23,497 nucleotides of DNA from a virus, in the IMG/VR virus record IMGVR_UViG_3300002242_000771, positions 1 to 23,497 of that record; one strand, 5' to 3'. The notes below the pieces were generated by a model. The model worked only from the letters and a program-made list of their open reading frames with translations. It did no database searches and was not told the origin of the DNA. Positions within the stretch are counted from its first letter, which is position 1, and each line of letters opens with the position of its first letter. The position numbers were made by a program, and so were the translations under genes. Of the stretch, positions 1 to 7,418 are shown one piece after another.

Positions 1-137
1 TATTGTACTTGATCTAAATCGTTATCATCGTCAGAGACTACTTGTGTTATAACGTCAGCACTTAAGCCATTTAGACCTTCCATTCTCGCCTTTCGCTGTC
101 TTTGAGCGGCGGCACGTCTTTGTCTTCCGTTTGCCAT
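1..137 (-). CDS. Partial CDS, N-terminus of unknown (possibly internal virion) protein
   Basis: An open frame starts at the ATG at 135-137 and stays open for 45 codons to the left edge, so the gene is cut by the window. An AGGAG site lies six bases upstream of the ATG. The visible N-terminus is strongly basic and Ala/Gln-rich (MANGRQRRAAAQRQRKARM), then becomes acidic (VSDDDNDLDQVQ). It follows two putative internal virion genes in the same direction, 9 bases after the stop of the gene at 147-494. In T7-like phages the next gene would be a large internal core protein, but too little is visible to test that here. The start is well supported; the function is not known. Confidence 0.6.
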   Translation of the reverse strand, partial: MANGRQRRAAAQRQRKARMEGLNGLSADVITQVVSDDDNDLDQVQ

Positions 138-146
138 AATAGACTC

Positions 147-494
147 CTATTTAAATAATTTACTTAATACTAAGCCACCTAATAATACAGGGGCAGCAGC
201 AGTAGCTCCAGCCATTAAACCAGTACCACTTGCAGCGCCTGTAGCAGCACTAGCGCCTTTACCGGCAGCAGAAGGGGCAGCTTTTAAAGCCTCTGCGCCT
301 AGTGTCGCTGCTTTTGGTACAGTATCTTCGACTAAACCAATAGCCGCATCTGTGCCAGCATTAATTAACTTCCCTTCCATTGCTTCAGCCACAGTAGGAC
401 CTTGTGAGACCTGTGGTGCTGCTGGGGCCGCTACTTGCATAACTCCTGCAGTCTCCGGTCCTCTCCTATCTCTATTAATTCCAAAAGGGTTCAT
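147..494 (-). CDS. Small Ala/Gly-rich protein, possible internal virion protein
   Basis: A 115-residue protein with a basic N-terminus (MNPFGINRDRRGP), a long Ala/Gly/Thr-rich middle, and a hydrophobic C-terminus at about 89-113 (TGLMAGATAAAPVLLGGLVL) ending in KLFK. The C-terminal stretch could be one membrane-inserting helix. Its start codon overlaps the stop of the upstream gene by one base (TAATG at 492-496), so translation is probably coupled. Position after the GNAT-like and Gln/Ala-rich genes suggests a virion or ejection protein that may contact the host membrane; this is inferred from position and composition only. No named family is recognised. Confidence 0.75.
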   Translation of the reverse strand: MNPFGINRDRRGPETAGVMQVAAPAAPQVSQGPTVAEAMEGKLINAGTDAAIGLVEDTVPKAATLGAEALKAAPSAAGKGASAATGAASGTGLMAGATAAAPVLLGGLVLSKLFK

Positions 495-1102
495 TACTTG
501 CCCCCTTGTTGTGTAGTAGTAGATGACTTAGGTAATACACCAAACATCCCACCTAGTCTTTGTAACCCTTGGTATTGTGCATCACCTTCGGCTTGAGCCT
601 GTTGTTGTTGAGCTGTACCTACTTGTCCTAATAATTGAGCACCTTGACCTTGAGCACCTAAAGCAGCTTGTTTCATATCCATATCTTGTTGTTGTTTCTG
701 TAAATCAATTCCTGCAAACTTAGCTGCTAGGTCTTGTGAAATACCTGCTTGATTTAAAGCTTGTCTTGATCCACTTAATCCACCAGCTCTTCCAGCTCCA
801 CCTGCTAAACTACCTAATGCTGATTGAGCTTGTTGTGTCGCTTGAGCTTGCATACCTGATACATCTGTACCACCTAGTGCCTGTTGAGCCATAGCTGACT
901 CTAAGTTTGATTGAACACCAGCTGCTTCTGTACCAGCTTGTTGAGCAGCTAATTGAGCATCTGTGAAACCAGCCACGTGTGATAACTCACCAGATTGCTG
1001 TGCTGCTTGTGCTTCCGATAAGAAAGGGCTTATATATTCCTCATAAGCCTTCTCTGTCACACCACTCGTAGTAGTGCTTGATTTTGGTCCACCACCTGAC
1101 AT
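494..1102 (-). CDS. Ala/Gln/Gly-rich protein, putative internal virion (ejection) protein
   Basis: A 202-residue protein dominated by Ala, Gln and Gly, with long predicted helical stretches (about 25-80 and 115-180). This composition is typical of podovirus internal virion proteins such as the T7 gp14 type, which leave the capsid during infection and help form a channel in the host envelope. The heptapeptide PKSSTTT occurs at residues 6-12 and again at 191-197, almost symmetrically bracketing the protein. A GGGAG ribosome site lies a few bases before the ATG at 1100-1102. It follows the GNAT-like gene and is coupled by TAATG to the next gene. The role is inferred from composition and order; sequence similarity to gp14 itself is not claimed. 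Confidence 0.7.
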   Translation of the reverse strand: MSGGGPKSSTTTSGVTEKAYEEYISPFLSEAQAAQQSGELSHVAGFTDAQLAAQQAGTEAAGVQSNLESAMAQQALGGTDVSGMQAQATQQAQSALGSLAGGAGRAGGLSGSRQALNQAGISQDLAAKFAGIDLQKQQQDMDMKQAALGAQGQGAQLLGQVGTAQQQQAQAEGDAQYQGLQRLGGMFGVLPKSSTTTQQGGK

Positions 1103-1123
1103 AATATTCTCCCTGTTAAATTG

Positions 1124-1558
1124 TTATAATTTTTTATCCATAGTCACATATCTTTCCATGTAACCGACCTTATTTAAAACTTTTAGCCATCCTGGTCTTC
1201 CCGTAAATTCCATACGGTCGATACCAGCCTCTCTAGCTTTATTCTCTATTTCAGTCGCAACGACCACATAATCTTTAAATAAAGCCTTACTTCCTTTTAC
1301 ATTTGCTAAAGTGATAATGTGAAGAGCTGTAAAACTATTGTAAGAATTAATTCTTGTACTTCCAAAAGCTACAGAATTACCTTCACTATCTTTAACATCC
1401 CATATATGGAACATAGTTGGATCACGCATAACTTCACGCATGATCTCTGTTGGGGTCCATTCACCCCTCGAGTGTTTGAGCGCCTTAGTTAAACAAGGTT
1501 CAACCTCATTCCATCTCTTAAGACATTCCTCTTGACTCATAATTTTTACTGTGTACAT
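1124..1558 (-). CDS. GNAT-fold protein, T7 gp13-like internal virion protein candidate
   Basis: A 144-residue protein that looks like a small GNAT-type acyltransferase domain. The best signature is the C-terminal part at about 108-138, where an Ala-Arg-Glu-Ala-Gly helix leads into a strand (DRMEFTGRPGW) and then LKVLNKVGYMERYV, matching the usual late-GNAT order of helix, strand, R-x-GW and G-[FY]. The acetyl-CoA-binding R/Q-x-x-G-x-G/A loop is not evident, so catalysis is doubtful. T7 internal virion protein gp13 is related to this fold and is encoded downstream of tail tubular protein B. Here the gene likewise lies downstream of the nozzle-like protein and before Ala/Gln-rich proteins, which favours a structural role. 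GGAGG precedes the ATG at 1556-1558. Confidence 0.68.
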   Translation of the reverse strand: MYTVKIMSQEECLKRWNEVEPCLTKALKHSRGEWTPTEIMREVMRDPTMFHIWDVKDSEGNSVAFGSTRINSYNSFTALHIITLANVKGSKALFKDYVVVATEIENKAREAGIDRMEFTGRPGWLKVLNKVGYMERYVTMDKKL

Positions 1559-1576
1559 ATTACCTCCGAATAATAT

Positions 1577-3583
1577 TTAAACATCTGTTATTTCTACTCT
1601 AGCTCCTCCATCAGATCCTGCACTACCTGCTCTGGACCCTGAGTTGACATTAGGTGTCGCACCACTGCCATTTGTCTCAGATCCTGCACCAGCACCACCA
1701 TTTCCTGGAGCGAATACAATACTACCTCCAGTGACTCCTAGTGCTATTACATCTAAGACTTGATTAAGGTTATCTCCATTACTTCCTGGAGCTGACCAAC
1801 CTAGGGCATTCTCTCCGAACTTTCTAAATACGATGTGAACACCACCAGCACCACCACCTGAACCTACCCCAGTAGCATTTGTAGAAGCAACGTATGTTCC
1901 ACAAGTTAAGTAGTTGTCTTGAGATCCACCACAATCTGCAAATAAGTCAGATGTAGCATCCCAAGCAGCACCTCCAGTCCCAGTAAACTGAGAACTATCT
2001 TCATCTTCACCAGCTACACTTCCTGGAGGAGCAGCAGGGTTTGTTGTCACTCCTGATAAGCTAGTCTGTTTAGCGAAAGCACTGTTAGTCTGTTTAGCAC
2101 CACCAGCACCACCGTTAGCAGTATAAGTACCTATTACACTACCAGTTCCATCTGGGCCATCATATAAAGTAGCTACAGTGTTCCCACCAGCAGTACCAGC
2201 ATTATCGTGGTTGGTATTGCCAGAATAACCATACTGTGCATCAATAGCCAATGTTGCGCTATTGTATGTAGCAGAGTTCAAAGAGTTATTACCATTTGGT
2301 CCACCACCACCACCTCCTGCACCAGTGAGATCTAAAGTTAGTTCTCTAGTTCCTGGTGGGATATTGTATGTCCTAGCTGCAGTTGAAGCAGAAGGATCTG
2401 TGAAGCTCTGATTAGAACCTAATGTAGGTGGTCCAGTATTAATTGCATTTACTACATATAAATACCCGTCAATATATTGGATATAACTATTAGCATCTCC
2501 TAACTGAAACCCAGGTTCCCCTGAAGCATCGTTGCCGAGGAATGCACCAGTATTAGCTTGATCTGTGAATGAGGTTTTACCCCAAGCAATAGAACCACTA
2601 TTAGCTGAAACATCTAATTGACCATTCAGTGTCATCTCATCGACATTTAAAGTGCTTACATCAATCTCAGTAGCTGTGATAGTACCTGTAGCTATTTCAC
2701 TAGCTGTAATAGTATTAGAAGCAATATCACTGGCTGCAATTGTGTTAGCAGCGATATGATCAGTAGTAATAGTACCATCTACTACTAAGTTTCCGTCAAG
2801 GAAATTAGGGGCAGCAACCCAAGTATCTACTGTTGCTACAACCTGGAGGGTGCCATAAAGCTTACCATCATCATAAGTAATAACAACAGTCGCACCATAA
2901 CCTAACTCTGTATGAGTAGAATAAGTTAAACCTGTGAAAGCATTAGCAGCTAATATTACATCAGCTTGCCAGGTAGCATCATTAAGAACTGGTTTATTAC
3001 TTCCTGATTTAGTGTAACTAATTACACCTAAGTTCCTAGAAGTTGCATCTAATACTTTTACAGGGTAAATCTGCCATTCAGAGACTGCGCCATCTATAGT
3101 ATATTGATCTGCTAACCAGTAAGCTGAATCAGGTATTGCTGTTGCCGGAGCAATAGAAGTCCAGGTTATACCTGCTCCTGGGTCATCAGGGTTTCCTAGA
3201 TCAACCAGTAGTTCTGAGTCAGTTGAGTAGTATCTTACATAACTACTAGCTGTAACTGTATCTGATGTAGCTTCCCAAATGTAATCCGTTGGGTCCCCAG
3301 AGGGGTACGTAGCAGTGCTCGTAAATCTACCTCTGTACGCAAGTAAAGCACCTACATCTGTAAAAGGACTAAATCCAAAATCCGTAGCATCACTTTGATT
3401 AGGGATGGTACCCTCTGAGGTTAAATTGGATAATGCAGAAGCATAAGCAATATATAAAACCTCAGAAGAAGGTGTCCAGGATTCTCCATCATTGACCACC
3501 GGGGAACTTAATCTTTTAATCTCTTTCTCCAAGAGACTAAGTCTTCTCTCAATCTCTGGAGAGGGTCTTTGTAAATTAGCCAT
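1577..3583 (-). CDS. Tail fibre/spike protein with stalk repeats and glycine-rich tip
   Basis: A 668-residue modular protein. Residues about 8-27 form a short charged coiled coil (IERRLSLLEKEIKRL) that could trimerise or attach it to the tail. Residues 35-260 are beta-rich without a recognised family. Residues about 263-315 hold a run of roughly ten-residue repeats (ITTDHIAANTIAASDIASN and variants) ending in a T-L-N-V-D-E-M-T-L-N-G motif, as seen in stalks of phage host-specificity and fibre proteins. Residues about 390-668 are a glycine-rich domain with poly-Gly loops (GAGGGGGGPNG) and a closing G-G-A-R-V-E-I strand, similar in style to the 288-aa protein at 8125-8991. It follows the nozzle gene by three bases with GGAAGGAG before the ATG, so it may be the central tail spike or a second receptor-binding fibre. 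Confidence 0.75.
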   Translation of the reverse strand: MANLQRPSPEIERRLSLLEKEIKRLSSPVVNDGESWTPSSEVLYIAYASALSNLTSEGTIPNQSDATDFGFSPFTDVGALLAYRGRFTSTATYPSGDPTDYIWEATSDTVTASSYVRYYSTDSELLVDLGNPDDPGAGITWTSIAPATAIPDSAYWLADQYTIDGAVSEWQIYPVKVLDATSRNLGVISYTKSGSNKPVLNDATWQADVILAANAFTGLTYSTHTELGYGATVVITYDDGKLYGTLQVVATVDTWVAAPNFLDGNLVVDGTITTDHIAANTIAASDIASNTITASEIATGTITATEIDVSTLNVDEMTLNGQLDVSANSGSIAWGKTSFTDQANTGAFLGNDASGEPGFQLGDANSYIQYIDGYLYVVNAINTGPPTLGSNQSFTDPSASTAARTYNIPPGTRELTLDLTGAGGGGGGPNGNNSLNSATYNSATLAIDAQYGYSGNTNHDNAGTAGGNTVATLYDGPDGTGSVIGTYTANGGAGGAKQTNSAFAKQTSLSGVTTNPAAPPGSVAGEDEDSSQFTGTGGAAWDATSDLFADCGGSQDNYLTCGTYVASTNATGVGSGGGAGGVHIVFRKFGENALGWSAPGSNGDNLNQVLDVIALGVTGGSIVFAPGNGGAGAGSETNGSGATPNVNSGSRAGSAGSDGGARVEITDV

Positions 3584-3586
3584 GTA

Positions 3587-5137
3587 TTATCTCCTTCCGA
3601 CTCCTCTTAAATCAAAGGAGATTGTTGTTAATTTAGGGTTAGTCGTGCCACTCATTGTAACACGAACATTCATATACCTTCCTGATACTCTTTTATCTAG
3701 TTTGTAATCAGTTGAAGGGGTAAAGGTCTGATTAGTGTACGAAGCCGTATCACCAATATTACCTGTACCATCAATTGCCACAAGAACTACATTCTCTGAG
3801 CTAGGATAGTATTTAGTTAATTGTTTAAAGTCTGTTGTTCCAAGACTGTTCTCTTTCTGGATAAAGTATCCACCAGTTACATAAGAACTAGTTCCAAGTA
3901 TCTGGATATTAGCATCATCAGGACTAGCACCGTATATTTTAATTACACCATCTAGTTCAGTTTCAGCCATACCTAGTAAATTAGGGATATCCCTTTTATG
4001 CCATAACTTAGTTTCATAATCAATTACGAAAGCTTTATCACAGCCTTTACCAGAGTTACCCGTCTCAGAGTAACATAGCCAAACTTCTTTATCTCTCGTC
4101 TGCTTAAACATGAAAGACCTATCTCTTTGTGAAGCTACAACACTATCAAATAAACCATCTTGTATAATACCTTTAGATAAATCTACTTTCTGTGTTTGAC
4201 CATCATGTACGTATATACCATAATTACCCCAAACAAGATGTTGATTATTACCTATAGATTGTACACAACCTGGTGAATAGATGCCATCATCTTCAAAAAT
4301 TGGATCAAAGGCTAACACAAATGTATCACCTGTTTCCCTAACTTGTATTACCGCATCATCTTTATAGACTATGAAGTAAGGACCAAGTTGGAGACCATCT
4401 AAGATCTTACCAGGTGTTTGTGTCATGAATGCATCACCAGCAGTATTAGTACTAGATGCTTGCCAAGTCACATTAGTTAATGAAGCTATTGATGTAACCA
4501 CAGAGGACCATACTACATCTACCGGAAGACTTACATCATCTCCAGTACCTGCTGCGTGTTCCTCAAAGATATTCATAGCTATTAGTCTGTTGTTATACGG
4601 ACGTAAGATACGAGTAACTAGAGCTGAACCTGTAGAATCATCTATACCAGACCAGTTCGTAAGTTCACCTAGGGACCCTGCTGAGACACCTGCATCAGTA
4701 AACTGAGGTGGTGCATCATTAGCTGGGTTCACAATCAGAATCTCATTAAATACAAAGATCTGCGGTGGGTATAACTCATTAAATGTAAACTTCTGATCTG
4801 CTGTAGCATTAGTAATATCATTATAAGCCAATGTTGACGTATTATAAGTTACTACGTGGCAGAAACCATCTGTCCCATCTACAATGTAAGCAAGAACTAA
4901 ATAGTTAGTACCTGCTGGTGTGTACTGAGTAATCGCTATTAGGTCTCCACCTGAAATAACTGCATCTGAATCATGTAATACTACACTGTCAGTGAAGTCC
5001 AATACGCCTTGTACTGAACCATCTTTTGATCTTACGTTTAAGCTTTCGCTCCACGCTCCCGGCTGTAATTTATGTGCAGGTACATCTGTGATTAAACCCA
5101 TAGAACTGAAATCTATTTCTGGACTTTTAGTGAACAT
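3587..5137 (-). CDS. Tail nozzle / tail tubular B-type structural protein
   Basis: A 516-residue protein opening with SPEIDFSSMGLITDVPAHKL, an N-terminal style typical of podovirus tail nozzle proteins (T7 gp12, P22 gp10 and SU10-type nozzles), followed by about 400 residues of recurring beta-strand blocks consistent with a beta-propeller. Motifs such as IFVFNEILIVNP, YNNRLIAMNIF, FIVYKDDAVIQV, HLVWGNYGIYVHDG and VWLCYSETG look like successive blades. The nozzle would sit below the adaptor and form the distal end of the short tail that opens for DNA ejection. Its ATG at 5135-5137 lies inside the end of the HNH endonuclease gene (11-base overlap), with AAGGAG inside that gene. The call rests on N-terminal style, fold impression and gene order. 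Confidence 0.72.
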   Translation of the reverse strand: MFTKSPEIDFSSMGLITDVPAHKLQPGAWSESLNVRSKDGSVQGVLDFTDSVVLHDSDAVISGGDLIAITQYTPAGTNYLVLAYIVDGTDGFCHVVTYNTSTLAYNDITNATADQKFTFNELYPPQIFVFNEILIVNPANDAPPQFTDAGVSAGSLGELTNWSGIDDSTGSALVTRILRPYNNRLIAMNIFEEHAAGTGDDVSLPVDVVWSSVVTSIASLTNVTWQASSTNTAGDAFMTQTPGKILDGLQLGPYFIVYKDDAVIQVRETGDTFVLAFDPIFEDDGIYSPGCVQSIGNNQHLVWGNYGIYVHDGQTQKVDLSKGIIQDGLFDSVVASQRDRSFMFKQTRDKEVWLCYSETGNSGKGCDKAFVIDYETKLWHKRDIPNLLGMAETELDGVIKIYGASPDDANIQILGTSSYVTGGYFIQKENSLGTTDFKQLTKYYPSSENVVLVAIDGTGNIGDTASYTNQTFTPSTDYKLDKRVSGRYMNVRVTMSGTTNPKLTTISFDLRGVGRR

Positions 5138-5654
5138 AGTTTACTCCTTTTAATTTCCACCCTTTATGTTGTTTTGCTTTCCCAAAAATAACCTCCTCAA
5201 GGTGCGAAGACCTTGTACCATATTTCTCAGTCATCTCATATCTAGTGAGAAGCACCTCACCTAAAGTAGGGTGACACCACCAATACTTTGTTTGATCAGC
5301 GCCTGGGTGATTTAAACCTTTTTTCAAGGAACTCATTACAGATAAAGTACCTTCACTGTGCGAAGTACCAAATCTATTATTACCCTCTCCTCTCATCCTA
5401 GAGCTTTGATTATTTTTACTCTCTTCTGACCACTTTCTACCTAAATTAGTGTGACCGCTCATTAGTATAAAATTCTTATTTAAGATCTTATCCCCTCTCA
5501 TCTTATGAATCAGAAAGTGATCGTCAGGATGTAAAGCAATTAAATTACCTCTTCTCTCATCTCCACCTTCGCATCTAGGTTTAATATGATGAATGTGGAA
5601 ACCTTTCGGATAATCTCCTATTTGTTTCGTGTATATTCTTCTCAAGCTCATCAT
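5127..5654 (-). CDS. Free-standing HNH homing endonuclease with NUMOD-like DNA-binding region
   Basis: A 175-residue HNH endonuclease. Residues 20-50 carry the core: HIHHIKPRCEGGD with the H22-H23 pair, N37 in RRGNLIALH, and H46 in DDHFLIH, the expected beta-beta-alpha metal-site layout. Residues about 71-96 (GRKWSEESKNNQSSRMRGE and G-N-N-R-F-G) resemble a NUMOD3 DNA-binding motif. The C-terminus, ending HKGWKLKG, resembles the DNA-binding tails of phage homing enzymes. AGGAG is only two bases from the first ATG (5652-5654) but five from the second (5649-5651), so translation may begin at the second. The gene sits between the holin-like gene and the nozzle gene and overlaps the nozzle start. 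It is probably a selfish element that nicks a related phage genome at an allelic site. Confidence 0.88.
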   Translation of the reverse strand: MMSLRRIYTKQIGDYPKGFHIHHIKPRCEGGDERRGNLIALHPDDHFLIHKMRGDKILNKNFILMSGHTNLGRKWSEESKNNQSSRMRGEGNNRFGTSHSEGTLSVMSSLKKGLNHPGADQTKYWWCHPTLGEVLLTRYEMTEKYGTRSSHLEEVIFGKAKQHKGWKLKGVNYVH

Positions 5655-5665
5655 ATCTCCTATTT

Positions 5666-6079
5666 TTATTGACGCTTAGCCATAGACTGTCCAAAATAAA
5701 ATCCGATAATGGACATTATAGTATAAGGTAGGTACTCTGGAGTAACCATTCCTTCTAATGTAACAAATTCTGTTACGGTTGTTGTGAAATCAAATACTAA
5801 GAACTTGAATCCTTCTGTGACCTCTACGGGGACCACTGTAGGGAATCCGAAGAACGGTGCTGTAAGGATAACAAATGCCATACCTACAAAAGACATAGTA
5901 ATAAATCTCCTCATCCAATTAGCTGAAGGGTTCTGCATCTCTCTCACAGCCTTTAACTCACCTGCTCTAGCACTTCTCTCATCCGCCAAGTCTTTCTGCG
6001 AATCAGATTTCATTCTAATATATGCACCACCTACTGTCGATATTAACATTGTTATTACTTCCATTGGTAATCCAAACAT
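5666..6079 (-). CDS. Putative holin (three membrane segments)
   Basis: A 137-residue membrane protein. Hydrophobic segments are visible at about 5-21 (PMEVITMLISTVGGAYI), 58-78 (FITMSFVGMAFVILTAPFFGF) and 115-131 (YLPYTIMSIIGFYFGQS), separated by a charged cytoplasmic-type segment (residues 23-50, rich in Lys, Glu and Arg) and an amphipathic part at 82-110. Size, three membrane segments and a charged C-terminus (MAKRQ) fit the 3TM-type holins found in many marine phages, which make lesions in the inner membrane at the end of infection. AGGAGGAT lies before the ATG at 6077-6079. It follows another small membrane protein. No endolysin or clear spanin pair lies in the window, so the lysis role is an inference from topology and family resemblance. 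Confidence 0.65.
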   Translation of the reverse strand: MFGLPMEVITMLISTVGGAYIRMKSDSQKDLADERSARAGELKAVREMQNPSANWMRRFITMSFVGMAFVILTAPFFGFPTVVPVEVTEGFKFLVFDFTTTVTEFVTLEGMVTPEYLPYTIMSIIGFYFGQSMAKRQ

Positions 6080-6088
6080 ATTATCCTC

Positions 6089-6352
6089 CTATTTTTTATC
6101 TTCCATCTTATCAATCTTATCGAATACTTTACCAATAAGTTGTTTGATATCAGCCATGTCTTCTTTAAAATCATTTCTTAGTTGAGTTTGCTCCGCATGA
6201 TAATCTTCCTTTAATACATAAGTATGAGGAAGACCCTCTTTACAGCTGTTGTGGTCCTTTTGAATTGTTTTTACATCTGATGATAGCTCTTTAAGAAAGT
6301 AGCCTATCATAGCGACTATTAAAGTTAAACTGTACACGTAAATATCTTCCAT
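6089..6352 (-). CDS. Small membrane-anchored coiled-coil protein, possible lysis accessory
   Basis: An 87-residue protein with one N-terminal hydrophobic segment at about 4-21 (IYVYSLTLIVAMIGYFL) followed by a charged, heptad-like helical tail (about 22-34 and 50-87). Single-pass proteins with long coiled-coil tails of this size lie beside holin genes in many phages and have been called holin accessories, haemolysin-XhlA-like proteins or i-spanin-like proteins. None of those families can be assigned from sequence alone. The start codon overlaps the stop of the frameshifted reading frame at 6352-6506 by one base (TAATG), with AAGGA a few bases upstream, which suggests translational coupling to that gene. 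The holin-like gene starts 9 bases further on. Confidence 0.7.
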   Translation of the reverse strand: MEDIYVYSLTLIVAMIGYFLKELSSDVKTIQKDHNSCKEGLPHTYVLKEDYHAEQTQLRNDFKEDMADIKQLIGKVFDKIDKMEDKK

Positions 6353-6506
6353 TACACTTTCCTTGACTGTTGTAGTCTGTTATTAATTGTTTTTAAATAA
6401 GATCCATCGGAAAGACTCGTTAGAATCCTTCCTGTGTATCTTCTCTGTCTTACATTGGTTTAGATGGGGAAACTGGGAAGCTTCCTGCGTATGTATAAGT
6501 AGCCAT
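6352..6506 (-). pseudogene. Short gene interrupted by a frameshift; starts like the 104-aa fibre-module protein
   Basis: An ATG at 6504-6506 has a near-perfect AGGAGGT ribosome site and encodes MATYTYAGSFPVSPSKPM before a TAA. Its first residues match the start of the 104-aa protein at 7419-7733 (MANYIYAGSFPGSP). After the codons for Ser-Lys, the -1 frame is open for 35 more residues (beginning TNVRQRRYTGRILTSLSDG, ending RLQQSRKV) and ends in a TAA that overlaps the next gene's ATG by one base, the same TAATG coupling seen elsewhere here. Joined, the product would be 51 residues. A single missing A in the AAA run at about 6460 (sequence error or real mutation) explains this best. A programmed -1 shift is less likely because no canonical slippery heptamer is in frame. 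Function is unknown. Confidence 0.6.
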
Positions 6507-6529
6507 ATTAGACCTCCTCTTAAATTAGT

Positions 6530-6730
6530 TTACGTAGTTGGTTTAGGGTCAAGAACAACTACACCTTCTTTAAAAACGTAGTCATAGAAGTTATCAGGAT
6601 TAACACCTTGAACATCCTCATCTGAGAAAAAAGCATCAGACCCTTTTGTCCTATCTCCTGTATTTATTATAGAGTTGCTTGAGGACATAGCATCAATTCT
6701 CCCTGTTTCCTTATTATAGTAATAAAACAT
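6530..6730 (-). CDS. Small hypothetical protein in the fibre accessory cluster
   Basis: A 66-residue acidic protein (begins MFYYYNKETGRIDAMSS, ends VVVLDPKPTT) with no recognised domain, no signal peptide and no membrane segment. A purine-rich AAAGGGGG site lies before the ATG at 6728-6730. The N-terminus, with aromatic residues and N-K-E-T-G, resembles short phage proteins that describe a strand-turn-strand, but this is weak. It lies in a run of short genes (6.35-8.1 kb) between the polyglycine protein and the lysis-type genes, all in the same direction, and shares their probable virion or fibre association. No function is assigned. Confidence 0.65.
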   Translation of the reverse strand: MFYYYNKETGRIDAMSSSNSIINTGDRTKGSDAFFSDEDVQGVNPDNFYDYVFKEGVVVLDPKPTT

Positions 6731-6740
6731 AAAACCCCCT

Positions 6741-7037
6741 TTAATCTAATTTCATAGTTCTACAGTAAAAAGAACTTGCGGTGACACCTGATATCTCATC
6801 ACAATAAGCAAGGAAAGAGTTCTCTTGCTGACTAGTATCATTAGTCATAGTGCCTATTGTAGTTGCTCCATTCTTAATATTAACTGTATCTGTGTTACCG
6901 CCTGTTGCTTGTATCCAGTACCAACCCGCCGTGAAAGTTTTAGTGTGGGTGTTATAGTCCATAGAGTACGTGGTAAATCCTGCACTTCCATCATTAAATC
7001 CACCACTCTCTTCTATCGCTCCATTAATTACTCTCAT
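6741..7037 (-). CDS. Small beta-rich hypothetical protein
   Basis: A 98-residue protein, polar and predicted mostly beta (GWYWIQATGG, TVNIKNGATTIGTM, SSFYCRTMKLD). Its ATG overlaps the stop of the upstream gene by one base (TAATG at 7035-7039), and the GAGGAG ribosome site lies inside the end of that gene, so the two are translationally coupled and may act together. The strand-rich, Gly/Thr/Asn-rich composition resembles small structural or fibre-tip proteins. No family is recognised and no enzymatic motif is seen. Confidence 0.68.
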   Translation of the reverse strand: MRVINGAIEESGGFNDGSAGFTTYSMDYNTHTKTFTAGWYWIQATGGNTDTVNIKNGATTIGTMTNDTSQQENSFLAYCDEISGVTASSFYCRTMKLD

Positions 7038-7402
7038 TATGAAATCTCCTCGTAGCTTATGATGATCTCCAAGTCACTTACCACACTTGCGAATCCTGCA
7101 ATCTTATCACCCTCTTCTAAATAAATACTCGCACTCTTATCTAGTACCAGTAGAGTAGTATCTGCAGCAACACTTACTGTCTTCAATAGGTGGAAAGAAG
7201 TTGTAGTCCCTGCATCATAGAAAGTAACTGTTGCATCAGCAGCATTAACCCCATCTACATTTGCAATATGGATACTGTTAATTTTATAAATTTTACCACT
7301 AGCAGCTGAGTTTGTTACTATATCAGCTGTTGTGGCTGTTAGTGCAGCTCCTACCGTTTTACCGTTGATAGTTGCTACGTTTACAATGTTTGGATTAGCC
7401 AT
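7037..7402 (-). CDS. Small beta-sandwich-like structural protein, relative of the 138-aa protein at 21961-22377
   Basis: A 121-residue protein, strongly beta-patterned, with a Thr/Ala-rich start (MANPNIVNVATINGKTVG). From residue about 38 it reads as alternating strands: IYKINSIHIANVDGVNAAD, ATVTFYD, a Thr-rich turn, LLKTVSVAADTTLLVLD, IYLEEGDKI and a final strand LEIIISYEE. The order of GVN-A-D-x-T, a Thr-rich turn, a hydrophobic strand, an E-G turn and a final Y-x-E strand is also seen in the protein at 21961-22377, which suggests that the two are paralogues. AGGAGA precedes the ATG. It is likely a virion surface or fibre-associated component, inferred from fold impression and location; no named family is claimed. 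Confidence 0.7.
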   Translation of the reverse strand: MANPNIVNVATINGKTVGAALTATTADIVTNSAASGKIYKINSIHIANVDGVNAADATVTFYDAGTTTSFHLLKTVSVAADTTLLVLDKSASIYLEEGDKIAGFASVVSDLEIIISYEEIS

Positions 7403-7418
7403 TTGCTATTCTCCTATG

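Noticed and set aside
5784-6185. Plus-strand frame of 133 codons with hydrophobic stretches
   Set aside because: It is antisense to the holin-like gene and the 87-aa membrane protein; the hydrophobic look comes from complementing their membrane segments.
6387-6581. Plus-strand frame of 64 codons across the frameshifted gene
   Set aside because: It lies opposite the start and ribosome site of a minus-strand gene, has no clear ribosome site, and every supported gene is on the minus strand.
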